Source: Rhizobium sp. BT04 (GTDB lineage: Bacteria > Pseudomonadota > Alphaproteobacteria > Rhizobiales > Rhizobiaceae). Taken from it: DNA of 64,000 nucleotides. The notes beneath the pieces are model-generated. The model searched no databases. It saw nothing but the letters and a program-made list of their open reading frames with translations, and had not been told where the DNA came from. Location of the stretch: assembly GCF_030053135.1 (NCBI RefSeq), contig NZ_CP125652.1:3466501-3530500 (forward strand), given 5' to 3'. Numbering within the stretch: the first letter of the stretch is position 1; every line of letters starts with the position of its first letter. Positions 29,386 to 38,500 of the stretch are shown piece by piece. The position numbers were made by a program, and so were the translations under genes.

Positions 29386-31383
29386 TTGAAGATCCGCGGC
29401 AAAATTAATCTGCTGGTTTGCGTGATGGGCGCGGTCGCGCTTTTGATCGGCGCAACGGCATTGTCGGCCATGCACGAATACAGCCGTAACCTGACGGCTT
29501 ATGAGGAGGCCGCCGCCCGCGCCTATGCCGGCGAGCGCCTCAACCGTTTCGTCACGGCGGTGGTGATGGAATCGCGCGGCATCTATGCGGCCAAGACGAT
29601 CAAGGATACGCCGAACTTCGCCAAGGGCCTGATGGCCGATCTCGATGAGATCGACAAGGTCATCGCGGGCTGGGCGCCGCTCGTTCGCGAGAGCGAGAAG
29701 GAGACGTTCGCCAAGCTCGTCGCTCGCGCCGCCGAATTCCGCACCTTCCGCACCGAAACCGCCCGCCTCGGTACCGAGGTCGGTCCCGAGGCCGCCAGCC
29801 AGCAGGGCAACACGGACGCCAACCGCGCCAACCGCAAGGCGTTCCAGGCGGAAATCGACGCGGTCGTCGCTACCGACAAGGCCGCCCTCGAGGCCGTCAA
29901 CGCCGAAATCGAAAGTTTCCGCTCCTGGGTGCTGATGCTCGTCCTCAGCATTACCGGCATTGGCATCGCGGCCGGCATCGGCATGGGCTTTTATATCGGC
30001 ACCAGCCATCTGAGCCGACCGATCAAGCGCGTCACCCATGCGATCAAGGCGGTCGCCGACGGCAATTTCGAAGCCGAGGTTCCCTTTGCCGGACGTCAGG
30101 ACGAAATCGGCGAGATGGCCGCGGCCGTTGCGGTCTTCAAGGAGAACGGCCTTGCGATCAAGCGGCTGAACGCCCAGGAAGCGGCGATGCGCGCCAAGAG
30201 CGATGACCTGCAGTCGAGCATGTCCGTCGTCGTGGCTGCGGCTGCGGCCGGTGATTTCAGCCACCGCATCAATAAGGATTATGAGGACGACAACCTCAAT
30301 CAGTTCGCCGGCAACATCAACACGCTGCTGTCGAGCGTCGATGCCGGCATCGGCGAGACCCGCCGCGTCATCGCCAGCCTTGCCGAGGGCGACCTCACCC
30401 AGACGATGAACGGCAACTTCCAGGGCGCCTTCGCCGAGCTGCAGCAAAACGTCAACAATACCTTCGTCACCCTGCAGGCGACCATGCGCGAAGTGCGCGA
30501 GACCACGGAAGGGATGAACGGCAACACCGCGGAACTGCGCAATGCCAGCGACGACCTGTCGAAGCGCACCGAGCAGCAGGCGGCCGCCCTCGAACAGACC
30601 TCGGCCGCCCTCGACGAAATCACCGCCGTCGTTCAGAATTCCACCGAGCGGGCGCATGAAGCAACCATCATGGTCTCCGAAGCCAAGGAGAATGCCGGCC
30701 GCTCCGGCGTCGTCGTCGGCAATGCCGTCGAGGCCATGGGCCGCATCGAGCAGGCGTCGCGCGAAATCAGCCAGATCATCAATGTCATCGACGAGATCGC
30801 CTTCCAGACCAACCTGCTGGCACTGAACGCCGGCGTCGAGGCGGCGCGCGCCGGAGAGGCCGGAAAGGGCTTTGCGGTGGTCGCCCAGGAAGTGCGCGAG
30901 CTCGCCCAGCGTTCGGCAACGGCCGCCAAGGACATCAAGGCGCTGATCACCAAGTCGGGCAACGAGGTGCAGGTCGGCGTCAAGCTCGTCCAGGCGACCG
31001 GCGAGGCGCTGGCCGAAATCGGCACCCGGGTCATCGCCATCAACGACCATATCCATTCGATCGCGACGGCGGCGACCGAACAGTCGACCGGCCTCAAGGA
31101 AGTCAACACCGCCGTCAACCAGATGGATCAGGTGACCCAGCAGAATGCGGCGATGGTGGAGGAAACCTCCGCGGCCACGCACCGGCTTTCGGCCGAAGCC
31201 AACGGGCTGGTGAGCCTGATTGCCCGCTTCAAACTCTCGGATGACGCGCCGGCACCTGTGGCGCTCGTCCGCAACGAGCCGCACCGGCCAGCCGCCTCTC
31301 CGGCTCGCCGCGCCATCGCCAAGGTCGCCCGCGCCTTCGGCGGCAATGCGGCAGCCGCCGAACAGAACTGGGAAGAGTTCTAA
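29386..31383 (+). CDS. Methyl-accepting chemotaxis protein with NWEEF tether
   Basis: The protein has 665 residues: one helix (about 8-28), a roughly 150-residue periplasmic helical sensor (no Cache signature), a second helix (about 187-208), tandem HAMP units (about 210-260 and 300-370), and the signalling hairpin [22 protein letters not shown]. It ends QNWEEF, the CheR/CheB docking tail. Translation most likely starts at TTG 29386, because AGGAGGG (29372-29378) is ideally spaced and no good ATG exists. The signal sensed is unknown. Confidence 0.93.
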   Translation: MKIRGKINLLVCVMGAVALLIGATALSAMHEYSRNLTAYEEAAARAYAGERLNRFVTAVVMESRGIYAAKTIKDTPNFAKGLMADLDEIDKVIAGWAPLVRESEKETFAKLVARAAEFRTFRTETARLGTEVGPEAASQQGNTDANRANRKAFQAEIDAVVATDKAALEAVNAEIESFRSWVLMLVLSITGIGIAAGIGMGFYIGTSHLSRPIKRVTHAIKAVADGNFEAEVPFAGRQDEIGEMAAAVAVFKENGLAIKRLNAQEAAMRAKSDDLQSSMSVVVAAAAAGDFSHRINKDYEDDNLNQFAGNINTLLSSVDAGIGETRRVIASLAEGDLTQTMNGNFQGAFAELQQNVNNTFVTLQATMREVRETTEGMNGNTAELRNASDDLSKRTEQQAAALEQTSAALDEITAVVQNSTERAHEATIMVSEAKENAGRSGVVVGNAVEAMGRIEQASREISQIINVIDEIAFQTNLLALNAGVEAARAGEAGKGFAVVAQEVRELAQRSATAAKDIKALITKSGNEVQVGVKLVQATGEALAEIGTRVIAINDHIHSIATAATEQSTGLKEVNTAVNQMDQVTQQNAAMVEETSAATHRLSAEANGLVSLIARFKLSDDAPAPVALVRNEPHRPAASPARRAIAKVARAFGGNAAAAEQNWEEF

Positions 31384-31404
31384 GGTTTACTGTCACACCA
31401 CCTT

Positions 31405-31430
31405 CTAGCGCCGCCTCCGGGCGGCGTTAG
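31405..31430 (+). terminator. Hairpin terminator after the chemoreceptor
   Basis: CGCCGCC (31409-31415) pairs with GGCGGCG (31420-31426), extended by CTAG/TTAG, followed by TTAGTTTATT. It lies about 20 bases after the stop. Confidence 0.75.
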
Positions 31431-31466
31431 TTTATTCTGTCTGGACCGCATCGGGCAAAGACCCCG

Positions 31467-31610
31467 CCCCAAACCCCTCCCCACAAGGGGGAGGGGCTCA
31501 ACCTGCCGCACCGGCGCTTCCGACTTCATCGTCTCATCCGCGGAAAGGCTGATATTTGCTGCGTGCGGGCGCCGCGAATTAGCCCTCCCCCTTGTGGGGA
31601 GGGGTTTGGG
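31467..31610. repeat. Pair of long inverted repeats around a short spacer
   Basis: The arm at 31468-31498 (cccaaacccctccccacaag then ggggaggggct) returns as its reverse complement at 31581-31610, with one base missing in the G-run. The 82-base spacer has no open frame of note. This CCCTCCCC-CTTGTGGGGAGGGG element is a dispersed alphaproteobacterial palindrome, here duplicated in inverted orientation between the chemoreceptor and the kinase. Confidence 0.8.
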
Positions 31611-31752
31611 AGGGGACTTTTTCCTCCAGGCCGGGCGTTTCTTTGTGACGACGTGACGCTGCTCGCAAAGATTTGAAAGCGGAGGCTTTTGGTCTAATAT
31701 AGAGCTCCAACGGTGAGGGCGGCCGACGTGCTGCCGATCGGGCGAGACCAGA

Positions 31753-33273
31753 ATGCCGATTCAAAATCAGGGCGACAATCCTTCGGCGGAAACCCCCGCG
31801 GCCGGCGAGGCCGCAAGGGCGCCGTGCCCGTCTGCCGGCATGTTCGGCGGGCTGTCCGGCAAGCTGCTCTGGCTCACCGTCGTCTTCATCATGCTCGCCG
31901 AAATCCTGATTTTCTTCCCCTCGGTCGCCGGCATGCGCATCCGCTGGCTGCAGGACAGGCTGAACACGGCAGCCGCCGCCGCCATCGTCATCGACGGGCT
32001 GCAGCCGGTCGAGCTGCCGCGCGCGCTGCAGAAGGAAACGCTGGAGGCGACCGGCACCAAGGCGATCGTGCTGCGCAAGGACGGCACCTCGCGGCTGTTG
32101 GCGACCACCGATATGCCGACCTCGGTCGACGAGGCCTATGATCTCACCGACGTGCCGCCAATGACGGCGATCCGCGATGCGCTCGACACCTTGGTCTTCG
32201 GCGGCGCCAGGATGATCCGCGTCTACGGCCCGGTCGGCGACACCAATACCGGCGTCGAGGTGGTGATGAGAGACAGGCAGTTGCGCACGGCGATGTTTGC
32301 CTATTCCCGCAACGTCCTGCTGCTGTCGGTGCTGATCTCGCTCTTCACCGCGACGCTGATCTTCTTTGCGATCAACCGCATCCTCATCGGCCCGATCCGC
32401 CGGCTGACCGGCAGCATGCAGCAATTCTCCTCCGATCCCGAAAACCCCGCCCATATCTATATCGGCGACGGCGGCCGCGACGAACTGGCGGTCGCCGGCC
32501 GCAACCTCACCTCGATGCAGATGGAGCTGCAGAAGACGCTGAAGCAGCAGAAGAACCTTGCCGCTCTCGGCCTCGCCGTCTCCAAGATCAATCACGACAT
32601 GCGCAATATCCTGGCGTCGGCGCAGCTGATGTCGGACCGGCTGGTCGATGTCGATGATCCGATGGTCAAGAGCTTCGCCCCGAAGCTGCTGCGCACCATC
32701 GACCGCGCCGTCGGCTACACCACCGAGGTGCTGTCCTATGGCAAGGCCAGCGAATCGGCCCCGCGCCGCCGCCATATCCTGCTTTTGGAGCTCACCCAGG
32801 ACGTCAAGGACATGCTGGCGATCGATCCGCAAAGCGGCATCGAATTCACGGAGCAGATCGGCGCCGATCTCAAGGTCGATGCCGACGGCGAGCAACTGTT
32901 CCGGGTCATCCACAATCTCTGCCGCAACGCGCTGCAGGCGCTGACCGCGCCGGGCGAGGCCTCCCCGGGCGCCGTCAGGCGCATCACCGTCGCCGCCCAG
33001 CGCGTCGGCAGCGTCGTCAGCATCACCGTCGATGATACCGGCCCCGGCATGCCTTTGAAGGCGCGCCAGAACCTCTTTGCCGCCTTCCGCGGTTCCGCCC
33101 GCTCCGGCGGCACCGGCTTAGGCCTCACCATCGCCCGCGAGCTGGTGCTCGCCCATGGCGGTACGATCGCGCTTGTGGAAAAACCGACGGTCGGCACGCA
33201 GTTCCGCATCGAGATCCCCGATCGCCCGGTTTCACTGGAGGATTACCGCAGCCGGACGCACAGCGAAAAGTGA
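31753..33273 (+). CDS. Membrane sensor histidine kinase
   Basis: The protein has 506 residues. Two membrane helices (about 37-56 and 186-208) enclose a periplasmic sensor of about 130 residues. A HAMP-like linker and a dimerisation helix with the acceptor His281 (VSKINHDMRNILASAQL) follow, and then a HATPase domain (DDTGPGMP, GGTGLGLTIAREL). The HDMRN box is close to the HDLRN type. No response regulator is next to it, so partner and signal are unknown. Confidence 0.9.
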   Translation: MPIQNQGDNPSAETPAAGEAARAPCPSAGMFGGLSGKLLWLTVVFIMLAEILIFFPSVAGMRIRWLQDRLNTAAAAAIVIDGLQPVELPRALQKETLEATGTKAIVLRKDGTSRLLATTDMPTSVDEAYDLTDVPPMTAIRDALDTLVFGGARMIRVYGPVGDTNTGVEVVMRDRQLRTAMFAYSRNVLLLSVLISLFTATLIFFAINRILIGPIRRLTGSMQQFSSDPENPAHIYIGDGGRDELAVAGRNLTSMQMELQKTLKQQKNLAALGLAVSKINHDMRNILASAQLMSDRLVDVDDPMVKSFAPKLLRTIDRAVGYTTEVLSYGKASESAPRRRHILLLELTQDVKDMLAIDPQSGIEFTEQIGADLKVDADGEQLFRVIHNLCRNALQALTAPGEASPGAVRRITVAAQRVGSVVSITVDDTGPGMPLKARQNLFAAFRGSARSGGTGLGLTIARELVLAHGGTIALVEKPTVGTQFRIEIPDRPVSLEDYRSRTHSEK

Positions 33274-33394
33274 CAGGCTTCGGAAGGCGCTGATACAAAC
33301 TGGCAAAGACGCGATTTTTTCAGAATTGCTCTTGCATTGTCCCGAAGGACGTTTTAGAGGATCGCCCACGCAAGCGGCACCGCCGCATTTGCAC

Positions 33395-33471
33395 GCACCC
33401 GTAGCTCAGCTGGATAGAGCACCAGACTACGAATCTGGGGGTCAGGAGTTCGAATCTCTTCGGGTGCGCCA
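33395..33471 (+). tRNA. tRNA-Arg (anticodon ACG)
   Basis: A 77-base cloverleaf: the acceptor GCACCCG pairs with CGGGTGC, GTAGCTCAGCTGGATAGAGC is a standard D arm, and the anticodon stem CCAGA/TCTGG holds the loop CTACGAA with anticodon ACG. The T arm contains GTTCGAATC. The CCA end is encoded. ACG (read as ICG after deamination) decodes CGU/CGC/CGA. Confidence 0.96.
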
Positions 33472-33593
33472 TTTCTCTTCTGTCACTGCAGATCCGCGTT
33501 AACGCCTCGAACGGCAAGGTCAAACCGCCGTCCGTCCGAACCTTGCCCTGAGGCGGCTTGGCAGGCAGTTACAGGGCATGACAGAACAGACCC

Positions 33594-33680
33594 ATGAAAA
33601 ACCAACCCGCCGTGGGCCACTTCAAGTGGATGGATCCTCTGCTGCTCGCTATCGCCATCGTTCTGGCCGCCGCCTCATAG
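33594..33680 (+). CDS. Possible 28-aa membrane miniprotein
   Basis: A short open frame after tRNA-Arg reads MKNQPAVGHFKWMDPLLLAIAIVLAAAS, a basic start followed by one hydrophobic helix. There is no strong Shine-Dalgarno (an overlapping out-of-frame ATG at 33579 also exists). The composition looks like a single-span small protein, but chance cannot be excluded in GC-rich DNA. Confidence 0.25.
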   Translation: MKNQPAVGHFKWMDPLLLAIAIVLAAAS

Positions 33681-33761
33681 GCTGACGATCCTCCCAAAAG
33701 GGCAGGGGCCCCCGAGACTTGCCGCCATGCGGGATAAAGCTCCCGGGTCTAGTCTAAACAT

Positions 33762-34637
33762 CTAGCCGACCGATAACCGTGCTGCACACCAGTGCCATAC
33801 CGCATCGACCGCCTTTCGCGGCGATGACGAGCGTTTGCGGATCAGGAAATAGTCGGGTTCGATTGTTGTGGTCGCATCCGTCACCCGCACCAGCCGCCCG
33901 GCCTCGAGATCCGCCGCCACGAAAGCCCGGCATGCCAGGGCGACGCCCTGGCCGGCGAGCGCCGCATCAAGCGCCAGCGTCGTGTGGTTGAACACGGCGC
34001 CCGGCAGCTTCTCGCGCGATCGCAGCACGAGCGGCCAGGGGCTGAGTGTGTCATGTAGGAGCGGCAGCTTGCGAAGCGCATCGGCTGTCAGAGGAAGGGC
34101 CAGGCCCTTGACCAGATGAGGGCTGGCGACGGCGACCAGTTCCTGGCGAAACAGCAGCCTCGCCTCCAGGGATGCCGGAAAAGGCTGGCGTGTCAGCCGC
34201 ACCGCAATGTCCACCTGATCGCGATCGAAATCGGACAGCGCCTCGGTGGCGACCGTCCGTAGCTCCACGTCGGGAAGGGCCGCCTTGAGCTCGGCGAGGC
34301 GGGGGATCAACAGCTTGGCGGCGACCGTCGGGGTGACGCTGATCGTCACGGCATCAGGCCGTGCGAGCAGCCGACCCGTGGCGTCACTGAGTGTATCGAA
34401 GGCACGGGTCACATCGGCAAGATAGGCCGCCCCCTGCGGGGTCAGAGCCAGCCCACGCGCCAGCCGCTGAAACAACATCAGGCCGAGTTGATCTTCCAGC
34501 GCGCGCACCTGCTGCGCCACCGCCCCTTGCGAGACGCCCAGCTCCTCGGCGGCGGCGCGGAAATTCAACCTGCGGCCCGAGACCTCGAAGGCGCGCAGGG
34601 CATTCAGCGGCGGCAGCTTGCGGCGGGGTTGGACCAT
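33762..34637 (-). CDS. LysR-family regulator (GcvA-like)
   Basis: The protein has 291 residues: an N-terminal winged helix-turn-helix (LNALRAFEVSGRRLNFRAAA, then GVSQGAVAQQVRALEDQLG) and a periplasmic-binding-like effector domain (about 95-290). It is the GcvA/AmpR type by its N-terminal wording. It is transcribed divergently from the SDR gene 115 bases away, so that SDR and the oxidase-like gene behind it are its likely targets. Confidence 0.93.
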   Translation of the reverse strand: MVQPRRKLPPLNALRAFEVSGRRLNFRAAAEELGVSQGAVAQQVRALEDQLGLMLFQRLARGLALTPQGAAYLADVTRAFDTLSDATGRLLARPDAVTISVTPTVAAKLLIPRLAELKAALPDVELRTVATEALSDFDRDQVDIAVRLTRQPFPASLEARLLFRQELVAVASPHLVKGLALPLTADALRKLPLLHDTLSPWPLVLRSREKLPGAVFNHTTLALDAALAGQGVALACRAFVAADLEAGRLVRVTDATTTIEPDYFLIRKRSSSPRKAVDAVWHWCAARLSVG

Positions 34638-34752
34638 TGGTTTTCCGAGGGCATTCCAGTAGATTTTCTACAGTCTGACACGTTTCTTTCTGGCGCGAAA
34701 GTCGACGCTGTCTCTGGCATACTGCTGCGCAATTCAACGATTGGAGGCTCTG

Positions 34753-35457
34753 ATGTCGAAAGAAAAAGTCGCTCTCATCACCGCAGGCGGTTCCGGCATG
34801 GGCGCCGCCGCCGCCAGAAAACTCGCTGGGGATGGCTATCGCATTGCGGTGCTGTCGTCGTCGGGCAAGGGCGAGGCGCTCGCCCGGGAATTGGGCGGCG
34901 TCGGCGTCACCGGCTCGAACCTGGTGAATGACGATGTGAAGCGGCTCGTCGATCTGGCGATGGAGACATGGGGGCGGATCGACGCGCTGGTCAACTCCGC
35001 CGGCCATGGCCCGCGTGCGCCGATCCTTGAAATATCAGACGAGGACTGGCACAAGGGCATGGAGGTCTATTTCCTGAGCGCCGTGCGGCCGATCCGGCTG
35101 GTCGCGCCGATCATGGAGGCTCAAGGGGGCGGCGCCATCGTCAACATCTCGACGGCATGGGCCTTCGAGCCTTCGGCGATGTTCCCAACTTCGGCGTTTG
35201 CCAGGGCGGGGCTGGCGAGCTTCACCAAGATCTTCGCGGATAGTTATGCGGCCAAGAACATCCGCATGAACAACGTCCTGCCCGGCTGGATCGACAGCCT
35301 GCCCGCCACCGACGAGCGGCGTGACAGCGTGCCGATGGGCCGCTATGGCACGGCCGAGGAAATCGCAGCGACGGTTGCCTTCCTGCTCTCCGAAGGCGCC
35401 GGCTACATCACCGGCCAGAACATCCGCGTCGATGGCGGCATTACCCGTTCCGTCTGA
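34753..35457 (+). CDS. Atypical short-chain dehydrogenase lacking the catalytic Tyr/Lys
   Basis: The protein has 234 residues with an SDR Rossmann fold: TAGGSGMG nucleotide loop, NSAGHG, NIST (Ser133), and a normal C-terminus GYITGQNIRVDGG. Where SDRs have Tyr-x-x-x-Lys, this protein reads SAFAR (Ser147, Arg151), so the proton-relay pair is missing. It may bind NAD(P) without normal reductase activity or use other chemistry. GGAGG lies 5 bases upstream of ATG 34753; a TTG at 34741 is less likely. Confidence 0.88.
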   Translation: MSKEKVALITAGGSGMGAAAARKLAGDGYRIAVLSSSGKGEALARELGGVGVTGSNLVNDDVKRLVDLAMETWGRIDALVNSAGHGPRAPILEISDEDWHKGMEVYFLSAVRPIRLVAPIMEAQGGGAIVNISTAWAFEPSAMFPTSAFARAGLASFTKIFADSYAAKNIRMNNVLPGWIDSLPATDERRDSVPMGRYGTAEEIAATVAFLLSEGAGYITGQNIRVDGGITRSV

Positions 35458-35465
35458 GCCAGGCC

Positions 35466-36074
35466 ATGGAGATAGATCATGAGGCCGTGCCACCGAACCT
35501 CGCCGAGATAGACGCTTCTGCATGGCGAGAGCTGGAAACGGCGGCGTCAAACCCGCAGTCGGGTTTCCGGTTCTTGAACCTCTGCTCCGTCGATACCGAG
35601 GCCAGGCCGCAGGCGCGCATGGTGGTGCTGCGGCGCGCTGACCGGTCGTTGCTGCTTCTGGAGTTTCACACCGATGCGCGCAGCCCGAAATGGCGTGAGC
35701 TTTCGGCAAATCCCCATGCCACGGTCCTCGGCTTCTGCGCGCAGACGCAGTTGCAGTTTCGGCTTCAGGGGACGGTCGAACGCCATACTCCTGGAAGTCA
35801 TCAGGCCAACGCCGCCTGGGACAAGCTCTCCGCCTGGACGCGGATGACCTATGCCGGCGGTCCACCCGGCGACGAGCTTGGCTTTGACGCCGTTGATGAG
35901 GCAGCTCTGCCGAAGCCTGTGGATGCGGCTGAGGGAAAGCCGCATTTCGGCCTGTTGATCTTTCGCGCTCGGGCGCTGGACTGGTTCCAGTTGCGCCGGC
36001 AGGGCAACCGAAGAGCGCTGCTGACCTATGACGAGACGGGCGCTCTTGCAGCCAGCCAATGGGTCAATCCATGA
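35466..36074 (+). CDS. Pyridoxamine 5'-phosphate oxidase-like flavoprotein
   Basis: The protein has 202 residues with the split beta-barrel FMN-binding fold: RPQARMVVLRRAD and FHTDARSPKWRELSANPHATV resemble PNPOx strands and FMN contacts, and a C-terminal WFQLRRQGNRRALLTYD resembles the dimerisation domain. It starts 8 bases after the SDR stop, so the two are likely co-transcribed under the divergent LysR. Whether it oxidises PNP/PMP or another flavin substrate is not visible. Confidence 0.8.
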   Translation: MEIDHEAVPPNLAEIDASAWRELETAASNPQSGFRFLNLCSVDTEARPQARMVVLRRADRSLLLLEFHTDARSPKWRELSANPHATVLGFCAQTQLQFRLQGTVERHTPGSHQANAAWDKLSAWTRMTYAGGPPGDELGFDAVDEAALPKPVDAAEGKPHFGLLIFRARALDWFQLRRQGNRRALLTYDETGALAASQWVNP

Positions 36075-36092
36075 CAGGGATCGGTGGCGCCC

Positions 36093-37583
36093 TCACGGGC
36101 GCAGCCGCACGACAATCGAAGCTTCGGGAATCCGCAACTGTTCGGCGAGCGCCTCCACTTCTTTCCCATCCGTTCCCCCCAGAACAAAGTGGTCGCCCAT
36201 GATCGGCTCCCTCATCCAGGGTTCCATCACCACCTTGTCGTTGATCAGCACCTGCGTCTGCCGTCCCAATGCTGCCTGGGTGAAATCGCGGAAAGTGGCG
36301 GCGCTTTCCGGGGTGAGCACGATATTCAGGCCCTGGTCGGAGGACACGGGAGACCGGACTACCTCCGCGCTCTGCACCTTAAGCGAGACCGGCGCGATCG
36401 CCTTGGCCTCCACATTGCCTGCGGCAACGGTTGTATCCGGCGATGCCGTTGGCGGAACCGGCTTTGTTGAAAGTTCATCCAGGATGCCCGGCCGGGTGGT
36501 GGCCGATGGCAGGGGCTCCCCCCGCAGATCGGGCGTCGGCAGATCCGTTGCCGTCAGGGCCGTGGGAAGCGGCAGGCGCGCCGGCATATCCTCGCGCAGG
36601 ATGTGGGTATATGTGCGGAACGTTGCCCCGCCGGTCGTCATGCTGATGGTCTCGGTTGCTTCGACCGCCGAACCATCGTCCAGCGACACCACGAATTTGG
36701 CGCTTCGGGTCTTGCTGGCGCGTTTGACCGAAGCCAGTTGATCGGCGGCAAGACTTTTTACCCGGTCGGGAAAGGCCGCCATCATCTTTGTGATCGCCAA
36801 CTGCTGCGACTGGCTGAACGCCGCGGCATCGAATTCCTCCGACAGGGAAAGGGTCGCTGTGCGCGAGACCGCGTCGGTGGATTCCAGGGTCCAGGTCGAC
36901 ACCACGGGGACATCGACGCCGCTATAATCCTCGGTTTGCGACACCTCCAGGGGCTGGCCGATCTGCATGACGTCATCCTGATCGGATTGCCCCATCGCAA
37001 GCAACTGTGCCTCCGGCACCAAGGCGGCCGCAATGAGCAAAGGATTCTGCTCTATCTTGCTGAGGATGTCATAGACGCCGCTTGCCCGCGTCGCGGAGGC
37101 ACCCGTTTCGGCGACCCCACCCGGCCCATTGGCGGCCATCTCGCGCATATGCGCGAGGATCCGATCGGCACCGAACAGAGTGTTAGGAGAGCCGTTCAGG
37201 TCCGTTTCCAGCTCGAGCGTTGGGGTGCCATAGGCTGTCAGCGAATTCCGATAAGGCAGGTTCATCTGATAGCTGTCGGGAGAGCCTGCGGTGCCTGCCG
37301 GCAGATCGGCGCTGAGGGACCAGCGGACCCGCATGCCGTTTTCATCCCGCGACAGAACCGTCATGCGCTGGCGAAACGCACCGCGCACTGTCACCGAGGC
37401 GCCTGGCTTGTCGAACCAGAACGACATATCAGTTTCGATGGCTTTTTGAACGCTGTAGCCATGCTCGACGCCGGTCGCCGGCTCATAGCCCGGAATTGTG
37501 ATGCCATCGTCGGACCATGCCGGATGGGAGAGTGTGACGCCCAGGCAAAACCAGACAAAACTCTTCCAGTACAATGATGTCAT
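36093..37583 (-). CDS. Secreted protein with a SecD-P1-like C-terminal domain
   Basis: The protein has 496 residues: a signal peptide (about 1-24, ending PAWSDDG), a long beta-rich domain (about 25-330) that I do not recognise, a Pro/Thr linker (about 330-400), and an 85-residue end. The end reads LNIVLTPESAATFRDFTQAALGR, then VLINDKVVMEPWMREPIMGD and ALAEQLR, and follows the first periplasmic (P1 head) domain of SecD/SecDF. No translocase helices are present. It is expected in the periplasm; the role is unknown. Start ATG 37583 is chosen for the signal peptide; upstream starts are possible. Confidence 0.75.
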   Translation of the reverse strand: MTSLYWKSFVWFCLGVTLSHPAWSDDGITIPGYEPATGVEHGYSVQKAIETDMSFWFDKPGASVTVRGAFRQRMTVLSRDENGMRVRWSLSADLPAGTAGSPDSYQMNLPYRNSLTAYGTPTLELETDLNGSPNTLFGADRILAHMREMAANGPGGVAETGASATRASGVYDILSKIEQNPLLIAAALVPEAQLLAMGQSDQDDVMQIGQPLEVSQTEDYSGVDVPVVSTWTLESTDAVSRTATLSLSEEFDAAAFSQSQQLAITKMMAAFPDRVKSLAADQLASVKRASKTRSAKFVVSLDDGSAVEATETISMTTGGATFRTYTHILREDMPARLPLPTALTATDLPTPDLRGEPLPSATTRPGILDELSTKPVPPTASPDTTVAAGNVEAKAIAPVSLKVQSAEVVRSPVSSDQGLNIVLTPESAATFRDFTQAALGRQTQVLINDKVVMEPWMREPIMGDHFVLGGTDGKEVEALAEQLRIPEASIVVRLRP

Positions 37584-37792
37584 GCTGGCAAGGCCTCTGA
37601 ACATTGAAGGTTGCGGCACCTTCCGGCTGCCGGCAGCGAGCATATTTGCCGATGAAGAGGATGGGTAGTACCCCTGTCGCAATAATCGTTTTGCGCGAAG
37701 CTGCTTCAGGTTTTCAACATCGAGATCGGGAGATTATGGTTAACTTCTCAGCGGCCGCTCCGGTCTCTGCCCCAAGACAGCGAAGCGAAAAA

Positions 37793-38212
37793 CTATTGCT
37801 CGTCCGGATGGTCTTTCATATAGGCTTCCCTTTCTTCCTTCCCGAACAAGGCTGAGTAATAGCCGCTGCAAACCAGGTATGAGCACTCATCCGGGTTGCC
37901 CGTTTGCCATCCCGGCTGGCAGAGGACGACGCGACGGAATTTGGCGTTGCAAAGCCCGTGGTTTGCCAAGAGCCGCGGATCGTTTCCGAAATACGCGCTT
38001 ATGGCGTCCTGGTGAGTCCATGCGGGAACGATTTTCCAATCAGCGGCGCCGCCCTCAGCGCTCACATTGCCGGTCGCACAGAAGGACCAGTTCGAGATCA
38101 CGACCGGCTGATCGCAGGGAAAGGCCTGGACGGCGCTTGCCAGCAAGATCGAAAACAAGGCCAGCAATCGCTTGCCGCAAACAACCACGCTCTTTTCCCC
38201 CATGCCGATCAT
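37793..38212 (-). CDS. Secreted cysteine-rich hypothetical protein
   Basis: The protein has 139 residues: a signal peptide (about 1-30, ending SAVQAFPC) and a mature part with seven Cys (PCDQP, SFCATG, GLCNAK, VLCQPG, ECSYLVCSG), suggesting disulfides in the periplasm. AGGAG lies 10 bases before ATG 38212. No family recognised. It lies behind, and in the same direction as, nothing obvious; the gap to the SecD-like gene is 110 bases. Confidence 0.65.
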   Translation of the reverse strand: MIGMGEKSVVVCGKRLLALFSILLASAVQAFPCDQPVVISNWSFCATGNVSAEGGAADWKIVPAWTHQDAISAYFGNDPRLLANHGLCNAKFRRVVLCQPGWQTGNPDECSYLVCSGYYSALFGKEEREAYMKDHPDEQ

Positions 38213-38359
38213 TCGTATCGCGCTCCTATCCCCTGAGATTTAGTGCCCTGATCCTAGCAGACGCAATCGGAGAATATAAGATCAAAACTAAGAATATTTT
38301 CCTAGTTCATGGATCGTTCTTGCGCTAGGTTGCCCGCAATTGCAACCATGGAATGCCGG

Positions 38360-38500
38360 ATGTCGAGCAAATTTTTCCCTATCGGCGAGGTGGTCGTCTG
38401 GACCGGCTTTGGCCATGACACGCGCTATGAATGGAATTCCCGGTCTCGCAGCACCGGCGTTTTGCCGAAGGATCGGCCGGTAACAGGGGCGAGGGGCTGA
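38360..38500 (+). CDS. Possible small ORF coupled to the HTH gene
   Basis: This frame gives 46 residues, MSSKFFPIGEVVVWTGFGHD and onward, ending with TGA that overlaps the next ATG (TGATG at 38498-38502). Nothing familiar. It may be a leader that couples translation, or a chance frame. Confidence 0.3.
   Translation: MSSKFFPIGEVVVWTGFGHDTRYEWNSRSRSTGVLPKDRPVTGARG

Noticed and set aside
29332..31284. 650-codon leftward frame opposite the third chemoreceptor
   Set aside because: Same type of GC-rich shadow; the opposite strand holds an intact chemoreceptor with all motifs.
31579..32913. 444-codon leftward frame opposite the histidine kinase
   Set aside because: Shadow of the kinase and of the inverted repeat before it.
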